From Gemmatimonadota bacterium (GTDB taxonomy: Bacteria > Gemmatimonadota > Gemmatimonadetes > Gemmatimonadales > Gemmatimonadaceae): 64,000 nucleotides of DNA. The stretch covers positions 1 to 64,000 of the forward strand of contig JADKAQ010000023.1 of NCBI GenBank assembly GCA_016719105.1, given 5' to 3'. The notes below the pieces were generated by a model. That model was not told the DNA's origin and searched no databases. It worked only from the letters and a program-made list of their open reading frames with translations. How positions within the stretch are numbered: the stretch's first letter is position 1; every line of letters begins with the position of its first letter. A program made the position numbers and the translations under genes. Below are positions 9,473 through 17,657 of this stretch, piece by piece.

Positions 9473-10339
9473 ATGCTGTCACGGTCGCTTCCGACTCCGC
9501 TGGTCTCCACCGCCTGGCTGGCCGAACACCTCGCCACTCCTGGGCTCAAGGTCGTCGACGCCAGCACCTATCTCGCCTCCGCGGGGCGAAACGCGCGCGC
9601 CGAGTACGACGCGCAGCACATCCCCGGCGCCGTCTTCGCCGACATCGACTGGCTGAGCGACGAGACCTCGGCGCTCCCGCACACCATTCCGCGTGCCGCG
9701 CAGTTTGCCGAGCGCATCGGATCGCTCGGGATCTCGAGCGACGACGCCGTGGTCGTCTACGACGGCTCGGGGCAGAACTTCAGCGCGCCTCGCCTGTGGT
9801 TCATGCTGCGGGCCTTCGGGCACGCGCGTGTCGCCGTGCTCGATGGCGGCTTGCGACGCTGGATGTTGGACGGGCACTCGGTCACCGCCGATGTGACCCC
9901 GCTCGCCCCCGCGCCGTTCACGGCGCGGCTCGACGCGGCCCGCCTGCGCGACGCGGCGGCGGTGTTCGCGAACATCGGCACGGGGGGCGAGCAGGTCGTT
10001 GATGCCCGGTCAGCCGGTCGCTTCGAGGGGACGGAACCTGAGCCGCGCGCCGGCGTGCGCGGTGGGCACATCCCCGGCAGCCGCAACATCCCCTACGCTC
10101 GGCTGGTACGCGAGGACGGGACCCTGCGCCCCGACGCTGAGCTACGCGCCATCGTGCACGAGGCGGGGGTCGACCTCACGCGCCCCGTCGTTTGCAGCTG
10201 CGGCTCCGGGGTGACGGCGTGCGCGGTCATCCTCGCGCTCGATGTCCTGGGCGCCACACACACGGCCGTGTACGACGGAAGCTGGACCGAATGGGGGGGA
10301 CGCAGCGACACTCCGGTCGAAACCGGCCCCGCCCGTTAG
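9473..10339 (+). CDS. sseA: 3-mercaptopyruvate/thiosulfate sulfurtransferase
   Basis: This is a two-domain rhodanese of 288 aa that transfers sulfur from 3-mercaptopyruvate or thiosulfate to a thiophilic acceptor. The inactive N-terminal domain has YDAQHIPGAVFADID and VVVYDGSGQNFSAPRLW. The C-terminal catalytic domain has GHIPGSRNIPY and the loop CSCGSGVTAC, with the active Cys in CGSGVT. The GSGVT loop favours mercaptopyruvate over thiosulfate in this family. ATG 9473 begins just before the LVSTAWLAEHL block. The stop codon is the TAG within a CGTTAGGC octamer. It is followed by the heme oxygenase gene 86 bp downstream. Confidence 0.9.
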   Translation: MLSRSLPTPLVSTAWLAEHLATPGLKVVDASTYLASAGRNARAEYDAQHIPGAVFADIDWLSDETSALPHTIPRAAQFAERIGSLGISSDDAVVVYDGSGQNFSAPRLWFMLRAFGHARVAVLDGGLRRWMLDGHSVTADVTPLAPAPFTARLDAARLRDAAAVFANIGTGGEQVVDARSAGRFEGTEPEPRAGVRGGHIPGSRNIPYARLVREDGTLRPDAELRAIVHEAGVDLTRPVVCSCGSGVTACAVILALDVLGATHTAVYDGSWTEWGGRSDTPVETGPAR

Positions 10340-10425
10340 GCGCGCTGCGCCCCTTCAGCGCGTCGCGCACTCCCAGCGCGTCACGCCCCGCCCCCGTCTC
10401 CCGCCACCGACCCCGCGACGTCACC

Positions 10426-11088
10426 ATGCCCACCCCCCTGTCCCAACGCCTCCGCCACGAAACGGCGACGCTGCATCGCCAGGCCGAGCGCTCGGGGATC
10501 ATGCTCGGGCTCCTGCGCGGGCGCCTGGACCGCGGGGACTACGTGCTGCTGCTGCGCGCGCTGCACGAGGTGTACACCGCCCTCGAATCGCGCCTCGACG
10601 CCACGGCGTCGTTTCCCGATGTCCGCCCGTTCTACGACCGGCGACTGCACCGCGTCGCGTCGCTCGCCGCCGACCTGTCGTTGCTGCATGGTGTCGGGTG
10701 GGAAGACGAAGTCGCGGCCGGCAATGCGGCGCGTGAGTACGCCGATCGCATCCTTTGCGCGACGCCATTGCAGCTGGTGGCGCATGCGTACGTCCGGTAT
10801 CTGGGCGACCTGTCCGGCGGCAAGGCGTTGGGGCAGGTCGTCGCGCGCGCGCTTGCACTCCCCAACGGCGACGGGACCGCGTTCTATCGCTTCCCGGAGA
10901 TCGCCGACGCCGAGCAGTACAAGGATCGATTTCGGGCGGCACTCGACGCCTGGCCGGTCTCCACCACCGAGGCCGACGGGGTGGTGCGCGAAGCGCAGGA
11001 GGCCTTCCGCCTGAACGTCAGGGTGTTCGAGGGGGTTGCGACGCGAACAGCACCATCTGACGCGCCACCTCTGCCGCCCGGCGCGTAA
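10426..11088 (+). CDS. bphO: Biliverdin-producing heme oxygenase
   Basis: This enzyme opens heme to biliverdin, CO and Fe2+ in the cytosol (220 aa). It shows the proximal-histidine helix start ETATLHRQAERSG and the distal-helix glycine motif YLGDLSGGKALGQ, both diagnostic. Its 3' end overlaps the 3' end of the bacteriophytochrome gene by 71 bp on the opposite strand. Because biliverdin IXalpha is the phytochrome chromophore, the pair makes functional sense; BphO/BphP neighbours are known in other bacteria, usually on the same strand. The start is set at ATG 10426, close to the first conserved helix. The C-terminal 15 residues are Pro/Ala-rich and unconserved. Confidence 0.9.
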   Translation: MPTPLSQRLRHETATLHRQAERSGIMLGLLRGRLDRGDYVLLLRALHEVYTALESRLDATASFPDVRPFYDRRLHRVASLAADLSLLHGVGWEDEVAAGNAAREYADRILCATPLQLVAHAYVRYLGDLSGGKALGQVVARALALPNGDGTAFYRFPEIADAEQYKDRFRAALDAWPVSTTEADGVVREAQEAFRLNVRVFEGVATRTAPSDAPPLPPGA

Positions 11089-13204
11089 GCGACTCGATAC
11101 TGCGCAGCGTGACCGGCTGAATCGCCTCCGCCACCGGACCGCTCAGGCTCATCACGGCGGTCCGGGCATTGGCCAGCACCGCGGCCATCATCTCGTCGAG
11201 CTCCGCGACCCCCGAGAGGCTGGCCAGCGTCCCGCCGGACGGTCCGGACTGCAGGGCCTCGCTCAGGCGCTCCCGCGCGGCCTCGGCGGCGCGGCGCGCA
11301 CTCAGGTCGGTGAAGATGAGCATCGTGCCGAGGATGCCACCCTCCGGGCTGGGGACTGCGTCGGCACGCACCGCGAGGGCGATCGCCCCCTGCTCGCCCC
11401 GGACCGAGAGCTCGCCCACCCACGGTTGCAGCTCACGGCGCAACCGCCGCACCGCGTCGACGAGGTCGCCGGGATTCACGAAGTGCGCCGCCAACGACTC
11501 GAACGTCTCGGGCGAATGCGCCTCCATGCCGAGCAGTCGGCGCAGCGGCTGGTTGAGGAGGAGGATGTGGTCGCGCTCGTCGAGGATCACCATCGGTTCC
11601 CCCGAGCGCTCGACCATCCGGCTCACCGAGGCGAGCTGCCGCGCCACGATGAGGACCCGAATCGCTTGCACCTGCTGGATCGTGTCGAAGATCGACACCT
11701 GCAGCAGCTGCGCGATCGCCAGCTCCTGCTCGGTCCACGGGCGTGCGGTGTTGCGCACCTGTTCGGTCCACACCGCAAACGACCGCCGAGGCGACAGATG
11801 GTTCGGGTCGTCGCCGAGGACCGCCTTGTTGGGATTGCCCGCCCACCGCACAGTTTGCACCTGCTCGCGACGGAACCAGAGCAGGTAGTCCAGGCGCGTG
11901 GGAGTGATGCGCAGGGCAAGCACGCCGCTGGCCACGCCAGACAAACGGGCGAATGCTGGCTCCCGCTTGGTGAGCGCGGCGGACTGGAACAGGGGGCCCG
12001 ACGAATGCTCGGCGATCCAGGCGGCGATGCGGCTCAAGTCCTCCGTGCCCGGGACCGCGCCGGTCGTCATCACCTGTCCCTCGTAGAGCAGAGCGCCCCC
12101 CGATGCGTTGAGCGTGCTCAGGAGCGAGCGCAGCACGCCGTACAGCGCCTCGTGCCAGTCGCCCGAGGCGGAGGCCGTGTCGACCATCTGCTTTTCGACG
12201 CGCGGCACCATGAGGATCGAGTGCGCCACCGCGCTGGCGTCGAGTGCGGCCAGGCGGGTCGAGAAGACGTCGGAGAGCAGTTCGCACGCCGCGCGCATCT
12301 CGTAGGGGAGCCGGCGCGGCGAGTAGTGATGGCACGAGATGAGCCCCCACAGCTGCCCGTCCTTCACCAGCGAGGCGACCAGCGTCCCGGTCACCCCCAT
12401 GTTGCGCAGGTACTCGATATGGATCGGCGAGAGCGACCGGAGGTACGCCATCGACATGTCCAGGTCGGCGCCCGTCGTGGGAGACAGGCGCGGGAGCACC
12501 GGCACGGGGACGTACCCGGTGTCGGCCAGCACGCGGACGCGGTTGCGCAGGTACAGCTCGCGCGCCCGCTGCGGGATGTCGGAGGACGGGTAGTGCAACC
12601 CGAGGTACGGCTCCAGGGATTCTTCGCGTGCTTCGGCGACCACCTCACCGTGCCCGTCCGGGTCGAAGCGATAGACCATCACCCGATCGTAGCCGATGAG
12701 CGGGCGCAGCTCGCGCGCCAGCACCTGGCAGAGCCCTTCGACCGAACCGGCGGACGCGATGCGCGCGATGATGCCCTGCAGCTGGCGGGGAAGGGCGCCG
12801 GCGTCACGGTCGCCGGGCGGAAACTCGACACGTTCCAGTTCGAGCACGAGCCCGTGGGCCGGCACGCGGTGCAGCATCCCCTCCAACTCGATTGCCCCTG
12901 ACGGCGCGTCGATCCGCGAGCGCAGCGGCAGGGGGCGCTCGACGAGATCGGACGAGAGCCCGTCGCGCACCGCGTACGCAAGCGCGGCACTCACGAGCTC
13001 GAGCGGCGTCCCCAGCAGCGCCGACATCGTCCCCCCGAGCAGGGTGGGGGCGTTGGCGCTGGCCTGCTCGATGACGAGCGAGCCCTCGGCCAGCACGAGA
13101 AGCACGCCGTGCGGCTGGATCGACCCCGCGAGATGGATGAGCTCCCGCTCGCAGTTCGTGAGGTCGGCGGTCCCGAAGGCGGGGTGACTGAGTGAATCGC
13201 TCAT
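11018..13204 (-). CDS. bphP: Bacteriophytochrome with PAS output and kinase-dead HisKA-like end
   Basis: This is a red/far-red photoreceptor of 728 aa. The PAS-2 domain carries the biliverdin-binding Cys18 (TNCERELIHLAGSIQPHG). The GAF domain follows (about 140-320), with the DIP motif at 209-211 (YPSSDIPQRA), His262 in IHIEYLRNMG and His292. The PHY domain (about 330-510) has the tongue PRRSF at 472-476. A second PAS domain spans about 530-640. The last about 65 residues (660-722) look like a HisKA dimerisation helix pair, but the phospho-acceptor His is replaced (GVAELDEMM where kinases have GxAHDFNN), and no ATPase domain follows. Signalling must be by dimer rearrangement or a partner protein. 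It is convergent with and overlaps the heme oxygenase gene. Confidence 0.92.
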   Translation of the reverse strand: MSDSLSHPAFGTADLTNCERELIHLAGSIQPHGVLLVLAEGSLVIEQASANAPTLLGGTMSALLGTPLELVSAALAYAVRDGLSSDLVERPLPLRSRIDAPSGAIELEGMLHRVPAHGLVLELERVEFPPGDRDAGALPRQLQGIIARIASAGSVEGLCQVLARELRPLIGYDRVMVYRFDPDGHGEVVAEAREESLEPYLGLHYPSSDIPQRARELYLRNRVRVLADTGYVPVPVLPRLSPTTGADLDMSMAYLRSLSPIHIEYLRNMGVTGTLVASLVKDGQLWGLISCHHYSPRRLPYEMRAACELLSDVFSTRLAALDASAVAHSILMVPRVEKQMVDTASASGDWHEALYGVLRSLLSTLNASGGALLYEGQVMTTGAVPGTEDLSRIAAWIAEHSSGPLFQSAALTKREPAFARLSGVASGVLALRITPTRLDYLLWFRREQVQTVRWAGNPNKAVLGDDPNHLSPRRSFAVWTEQVRNTARPWTEQELAIAQLLQVSIFDTIQQVQAIRVLIVARQLASVSRMVERSGEPMVILDERDHILLLNQPLRRLLGMEAHSPETFESLAAHFVNPGDLVDAVRRLRRELQPWVGELSVRGEQGAIALAVRADAVPSPEGGILGTMLIFTDLSARRAAEAARERLSEALQSGPSGGTLASLSGVAELDEMMAAVLANARTAVMSLSGPVAEAIQPVTLRSIESLTRRAAEVARQMVLFASQPPRTP

Positions 13205-13371
13205 GCGGGCGCCTCGCTCACGAGGGGGGCTGTCACCGGGGTGGGACCAAGTGGGGCGGACGGCCGAGAGGGGCGAACGGCGAGGAAAAACTACACGGGT
13301 ACCATGGGCGGGCTAGGGTAGGCGCACCGGTGTTGCGCACCCGGCACGTCGCGGTCGCCATCATCAGGACG

Positions 13372-14097
13372 TCATCGCGCACGCCCCTCGAGCACGCGCG
13401 CGACGTCGTCGACGCCCACGCCGATGGCCGCGAGCGCGACGAGTGTGTGATAGATGACGTCGCCCCCCTCTTCGGCGGCGCGCGCGCGGTCCTCGTCGGT
13501 GCACGCCACCGCGAGCTCGACCGCTTCCTCGCCCAGCTTCTTGAGACGCAGGTTACGGTCGGCGAGCAGTCGCTGCGTGTAGCTGGGTTTGGTCCCCTCG
13601 GGGAGCGGGAGTGCGGCCTGACGGGAGGCGATGGTGGCGGCGAGTCGGGAGAAGACGCCGTGCGCGGTGGAATCGATGGGGGTGGCAACGGAATGATGAG
13701 GGGCGGATGCGTCGAAAGCCCCAGATTCTGTTTTCGGGGGGGGCCCCCCACGCGCCGTCTCGTCTCCCCCCACTCCCATCCGCTCCAACGCCCCAAAACA
13801 ACTCACCGCCCCCGTATGGCACGCCGGCCCGGCCGGTACCACCAACGCCAGCACGGCGTCGGCGTCGCAGTCCGCGTGCAGCGAGACGACCCGCTGCACG
13901 TTCCCGCTCGTGGCGCCCTTGTGCCAGAGCCCCCGCGACCGCGAGTGGTAGTGCATCTCCCCGGTCGCCAGCGTGCGCTCCAGCGCGTCGCGGTCCGCGC
14001 GCGCCACCATCAGCACGGCCTGCGATGCGGCGTCCTGGCAGACCACCGTGACGTAGCCGCCCCCTTTCGCGAAGTCGAGTGTCTCGAGATCCAGCAT
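13372..14097 (-). CDS. hisIE: Bifunctional phosphoribosyl-AMP cyclohydrolase/phosphoribosyl-ATP pyrophosphatase
   Basis: This protein catalyses steps 2 and 3 of histidine synthesis (241 aa). The N-terminal HisI domain shows VTVVCQDAASQAVLMVA, MHYHSRSRGLWHKGATSGN and the metal-binding His/Cys residues in LHADCDAD and CHTG. A Pro/Gly-rich linker of about 50 residues leads to the C-terminal HisE domain, with KKLGEEAVELAVAC and EEGGDVIYHTLVAL. ATG 14097 is 14 nt from the hisN stop. It is the last gene of the his operon. The linker DNA contains long G and C runs, so its exact residues are less certain than the domains. Confidence 0.93.
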   Translation of the reverse strand: MLDLETLDFAKGGGYVTVVCQDAASQAVLMVARADRDALERTLATGEMHYHSRSRGLWHKGATSGNVQRVVSLHADCDADAVLALVVPAGPACHTGAVSCFGALERMGVGGDETARGGPPPKTESGAFDASAPHHSVATPIDSTAHGVFSRLAATIASRQAALPLPEGTKPSYTQRLLADRNLRLKKLGEEAVELAVACTDEDRARAAEEGGDVIYHTLVALAAIGVGVDDVARVLEGRAR

Positions 14098-14111
14098 CGT
14101 CCTGATCCGTC

Positions 14112-14888
14112 CTATGGCTCCGGTACGCCTAACGCGTCGCGTAGTGGTCGCGACAGCACTGCATTGCTCGCCACCCCATCGCCGCCATCCACCTCGTGCC
14201 CGCCACGCCAATCGGTGTACACCCCGCCCGCCTCGCGAATGATCGGGATCAGCGACGCCGCATCCCACGGGCTCAGCCGGTCGTCCACCATCAACTCGGC
14301 CCGCCCAGTGGCGACCTGCACGTAGCCGTAACAGTCCCCCCACGTGCGGGCGACCGCGACCTGTGCGCCTAACGCCTTCCACCGCTCCGCCCGGTGCGGG
14401 TTGTAGGGGAAGCGTGCATCCGTCACGAGGATCGTCGCCTCATCGAGCGTCGAGACCTGCGACACCGCGCATCGCGCCCCGTTGTACCAGCATCCGCACC
14501 CGACCGCCGCGGCCACCATCTCCTCCACCGCGGGGCAGTAGATCGCGCCGGCGATGACGAGGTCGTCCTGCGCCACGGCGATCATCGTCCCCCACAGCGG
14601 CACGCCGCGCACGAACGTCTTGGTCCCGTCGATCGGGTCGATGAACCAGCGCCGCTTGCGCGTGTCGCCGCTGAAGCCGAACTCTTCGCCCAGCACCGCG
14701 TCTCCCGGAAAGCGCGCCGCGATCCACTCGCGCGCCGCCTCTTCCGCGCTCCGATCGGCGATCGTGACCGGGCTGCCATCGCCCTTCGTGTCGACGGCCA
14801 GCGACGACTTGAAGTACCGCAGCGCCACCGCACCGGCAATCCGGGCCACGTCGGTCACCGCCTCGAGCAGCACCGTTGGAGTCGTCAT
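14112..14888 (-). CDS. hisN: Histidinol-phosphatase, inositol-monophosphatase type
   Basis: This enzyme hydrolyses L-histidinol phosphate to histidinol (step 8). It is a Mg2+-dependent IMPase-fold enzyme of 258 aa. The metal-site motifs are intact: LGEEFGFSG, IDPIDGTKTFVRG and SPWDAASLIP. On fold alone it could be inositol or another monophosphatase. Its place inside the his operon, overlapping hisF by 4 nt (ATGA), and the absence of any other histidinol-phosphatase here (hisB is single-domain) support HisN. Confidence 0.9.
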   Translation of the reverse strand: MTTPTVLLEAVTDVARIAGAVALRYFKSSLAVDTKGDGSPVTIADRSAEEAAREWIAARFPGDAVLGEEFGFSGDTRKRRWFIDPIDGTKTFVRGVPLWGTMIAVAQDDLVIAGAIYCPAVEEMVAAAVGCGCWYNGARCAVSQVSTLDEATILVTDARFPYNPHRAERWKALGAQVAVARTWGDCYGYVQVATGRAELMVDDRLSPWDAASLIPIIREAGGVYTDWRGGHEVDGGDGVASNAVLSRPLRDALGVPEP

Positions 14889-15670
14889 GCTGAACCGGCC
14901 CTCGCGGAGGCCATCGTGGACCGCACCGGGATTCCCGCCGCACCCATCGCCCCCTTGAGCGCGGCCACCGTGGTCACACCATCATGGAGAATCCCCGCGA
15001 CCAGCGCCGCGTCCGCCCCGCCGGCAGTCAATGCCGCGCACACGTGGGTCGCGTTCCCCGCGCCGCCAGATGCAATCACCGGGACCGAGACCGCGTCGCT
15101 GATCGCTCGCGTCAACGCCAGGTCGTAACCGCTCCGTACCCCGTCGCGATCGATGCTGGTGAGCAGGATCTCGCCGGCCCCGCGGCGCTCGCACTCCTGC
15201 GCCCAGCCGATCGCCTCCAGCTGCGTGGGGACCTTCCCGCCCTTCACGAAGACACGATACGCCCCGTCGATCATCGCCGCGTCGATGCTGGCCACCACGC
15301 ATTGGGCCCCGAACCGATGCGAGGCCTCGGCCAGCACCTCCGGACGCTCCACCGCCGCGCTGTTGAGGCTCACCTTGTCCGCCCCGGCGCGCAGCGCCCG
15401 CGCCACGTCGTCGGCCGACCGAATGCCCCCGCCGATGGTCAGCGGGATGAACAGGCGCTCCGCCGTGCGACGCGCCAGGTCGAGCAGCGTCGAGCGCTCC
15501 TCGGCGCTCGCCGAGATGTCGAGATAGACGATCTCGTCGGCCCCTTCCTGTTCGTAGCGCTCGGCGAGAACCACTGGGTCGCCCACGTCGCGCAGCGATT
15601 CGAAGTTCACCCCCTTCACCACACGCCCGCCCTTCACGTCGAGGCAGACGATGAGACGCCGAGTCAGCAT
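14885..15670 (-). CDS. hisF: Imidazole glycerol phosphate synthase, cyclase subunit
   Basis: This is the cyclase/ammonia-lyase barrel of IGP synthase (261 aa), which works with HisH to form IGP and AICAR from PRFAR. Signature segments are RLIVCLDVKGGRVVKGVNF, LTIGGGIRSADD, DKVSLNSAA, LLTSIDRDGVRSGYD and VIASGGAGN, which include both catalytic aspartates (in LDVKGG and IDRDG). Its ATG overlaps the hisB stop by one base (TGATG). The C-terminus is about 10 residues longer than usual and variable. Confidence 0.95.
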   Translation of the reverse strand: MLTRRLIVCLDVKGGRVVKGVNFESLRDVGDPVVLAERYEQEGADEIVYLDISASAEERSTLLDLARRTAERLFIPLTIGGGIRSADDVARALRAGADKVSLNSAAVERPEVLAEASHRFGAQCVVASIDAAMIDGAYRVFVKGGKVPTQLEAIGWAQECERRGAGEILLTSIDRDGVRSGYDLALTRAISDAVSVPVIASGGAGNATHVCAALTAGGADAALVAGILHDGVTTVAALKGAMGAAGIPVRSTMASARAGSA

Positions 15671-16257
15671 CAGTGCGAACCCCGACCGGCGCCGCGTCGG
15701 GGCGATTCGGGCGCGTCGCCGTCCGTCCGGCGCAGCGACACGCTCCCCTTGGTGGAGAAGACCGCCCCACTGTCCACCAGCGCGTCGCGCATGGCGAGCC
15801 CCAGCGCCTTGAACGCCCCCTCGATGATGTGGTGGCGGTCCGTGCCCCGCAGCACCCGCAGGTGCAACGTGCTCCCCGCGTGCTCGGCAAAGGAGCGCAT
15901 GAAGTGGTCGTACAGCGAACTCGGGACCGGCCCCTCGTAGTAGAAGCGCCCGCCGATGTCGATGGCGCATTCGACCAGCGCCTCGTCCATGGGGATTGTG
16001 CGGTGCCCATAGCGGGCCGCCGTGGCCGGCACGGCGTCCTTAAACGCCGCGCCTAACGCGATCGCCACGTCCTCGATGACGTGGTGGCGCAGGTCCCCGC
16101 GGGCCTGCACGGTGAGTCCCAGCCCCGCGTAGCGCGCCCACGTCAGCAGCATGTGGTCGAGGAAGGGGATGGACGTGTCGACCGCCACGTCGCCGCCCCC
16201 CAAGGTCAGCGTCACCCGGATGCTCGTTTCGCGCGTCTCGCGCTCGATGGTGCCCAT
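15670..16257 (-). CDS. hisB: Imidazoleglycerol-phosphate dehydratase
   Basis: This Mn2+-dependent enzyme dehydrates IGP to imidazole acetol phosphate (step 7; 195 aa). It is the monofunctional form without a phosphatase domain. Metal-binding repeats are FLDHMLLTWARYAG, GDLRHHVIEDVAIALG, RSFAEHAGSTLHL and RHHIIEGAFKALG. ATG 16257 begins MGTIERETRETSI, the usual family start. The last 15 residues are a basic, unconserved tail. A 75-bp gap separates it from hisA upstream, the only real gap in the operon besides the leader. Confidence 0.95.
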   Translation of the reverse strand: MGTIERETRETSIRVTLTLGGGDVAVDTSIPFLDHMLLTWARYAGLGLTVQARGDLRHHVIEDVAIALGAAFKDAVPATAARYGHRTIPMDEALVECAIDIGGRFYYEGPVPSSLYDHFMRSFAEHAGSTLHLRVLRGTDRHHIIEGAFKALGLAMRDALVDSGAVFSTKGSVSLRRTDGDAPESPRRGAGRGSH

Positions 16258-16332
16258 GCGGTCCTCGTCAGGCGTGCGGTGTCGTATTGCGTGTCGCGTG
16301 GCGCGATGCGTCGCGCGACATGAGAAGGGAGA
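16258..16332 (-). other. Gap within the his operon with an inverted repeat
   Basis: Between hisA and hisB the sequence contains TGTCGCG (16292-16298) and CGCGACA (16314-16320), able to form a stem, plus GATGCGTCGCG-like repeats. No U-tract follows, so a strong terminator is unlikely. It may be a processing or translation-tuning site. Confidence 0.35.
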
Positions 16333-17046
16333 CTAGACGGAGAACTCGTCGACAATGGCGCGGGGGTCGATCGCGCCGGTGTACAGCGCCATCCCGATCA
16401 CGGCGCCGCTCACCCCGCGATCCTGCAGGGCGTGCAGGTCGCCGACACTCCCCACCCCGCCGGCGGCGTACACGGGGAACGCCGCGGCATCCACCACGTC
16501 CTCCATCAGCGGGAGGTCGGTCCCTTGAAGCTGCCCCTCGCGATGCACCGCCGTCACCAGCAGCGCCGCCAGCGGGAGGGTACTGACCTCCTCCACCATG
16601 TCCAGGATGTCGCGCGGGAGCGTGCGCTGCCATCCGCGCGTGACCACCTTCCGGTCGCGCACGTCGGCCGCCACGATGATCTCGCCCGGGTTGTCGTGAG
16701 CCAACTCGGCCAGCCAGTCCAGATCCTCGAGCGCCCGCGTCCCCACGATGGCGTAGCGCGCCCCCTCGTTGAGGATGTCGTCGACGGCGTCGGTGGTGCG
16801 TAGCCCGCCCCCCACCTGCACATCGGCCCCGCCCTCGCGCAGGATCTCGCGCACGATGGCCAGGTTGTTCCCCTTGCCTAACGCCGCATCCAGGTCCACC
16901 ACGTGCAGGCGCGCGAAGCCGAGGCGCACCCACTCGCGCGCCACCGCGGCGGGATCGGCCAGGCGCACGCGTTCCTGGGCGTACTCCCCGCCTACCAGCT
17001 GCACGCACGCCCCCTCCCGGAGGTCGACGGCCGGAATCGCGATCAT
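16333..17046 (-). CDS. hisA: ProFAR isomerase
   Basis: This is the TIM-barrel isomerase converting ProFAR to PRFAR (237 aa). It shows IPAVDLREGACVQL (general base Asp), LHVVDLDAALGKG, QVGGGLRTTD, AADVRDRKVVTRGW (acid Asp) and PVYAAGGVGSVGDL, the two half-barrel phosphate sites. Its ATG overlaps the hisH stop by 4 nt. Some actinobacterial relatives also act in tryptophan synthesis (PriA), but nothing here indicates that. Confidence 0.94.
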   Translation of the reverse strand: MIAIPAVDLREGACVQLVGGEYAQERVRLADPAAVAREWVRLGFARLHVVDLDAALGKGNNLAIVREILREGGADVQVGGGLRTTDAVDDILNEGARYAIVGTRALEDLDWLAELAHDNPGEIIVAADVRDRKVVTRGWQRTLPRDILDMVEEVSTLPLAALLVTAVHREGQLQGTDLPLMEDVVDAAAFPVYAAGGVGSVGDLHALQDRGVSGAVIGMALYTGAIDPRAIVDEFSV

Positions 17047-17657
17047 GCGAGCATCTCCCGAAGGAAGGCATGGACGAACGCCACGCCGGCGCTCGACGAT
17101 TTCTCAGGATGAAACTGCACCCCCACCGTACGCCCCACTCGAACGGACGCGGGGAACCGATCTCCTTCGTGCGTGCTCCACGACGTCACGCAGGCGAGAT
17201 CCGTGGGACGGCAGATGAACGAGTTGGCGTAGTACACGTCCCGCAGCCCCGACTCGGCAAACAAGGGATCGCGCGCGTCGTCGGCGGCGTTCCAGCCAAT
17301 CTGCGGCAACCGCTCGGCGCGAATGCGCTCCACACGACCCGGAATCACCCCCAGGCCAGCGCCGGGCCCCTCGTCGGACGTCTCGAGCAGCAGCTGCATG
17401 CCCAGGCAGATCCCGAGGCACGGGAGCCCGGCCGCGAGTGCCGCACGCATCGCCACGCGTCCAGGCGCCAGGCGCTCGGCGGCGGGCGTGAAGGCGCCAA
17501 CGCCCGGGAGCAGCAAGACATCGGTCTCGATCGCGCGCGCCGGGTCCACCTCGATCACCGGTGCCGTGCCGAACGACGCGACGGCCTTGGCCAGCGAGTG
17601 CAGGTTCCCCGCGCCATAGTCGAAGATCGTGATACGGGAGTGACGCGACTCAGGCAT
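17043..17657 (-). CDS. hisH: Imidazole glycerol phosphate synthase, glutaminase subunit
   Basis: This class-I glutamine amidotransferase (204 aa) feeds ammonia to HisF. The start of the fold is ITIFDYGAGNLHSL, the oxyanion region is PGVGAF, the nucleophile Cys is in LGICLGMQLLLE, and the His-x-Glu pair is in VQFHPEKSS. ATG 17657 is chosen from the family N-terminus and overlaps hisC by 8 nt. Confidence 0.94.
   Translation of the reverse strand: MPESRHSRITIFDYGAGNLHSLAKAVASFGTAPVIEVDPARAIETDVLLLPGVGAFTPAAERLAPGRVAMRAALAAGLPCLGICLGMQLLLETSDEGPGAGLGVIPGRVERIRAERLPQIGWNAADDARDPLFAESGLRDVYYANSFICRPTDLACVTSWSTHEGDRFPASVRVGRTVGVQFHPEKSSSAGVAFVHAFLREMLA

Noticed and set aside
11036..12901. 621-codon open frame opposite the phytochrome
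   Set aside because: The phytochrome frame has all expected domains; the opposite frame shows no recognisable motif.
16292..16320. Possible terminator between hisA and hisB
   Set aside because: The stem has short arms and no U-tract. Termination here would split a pathway otherwise joined by overlapping genes.
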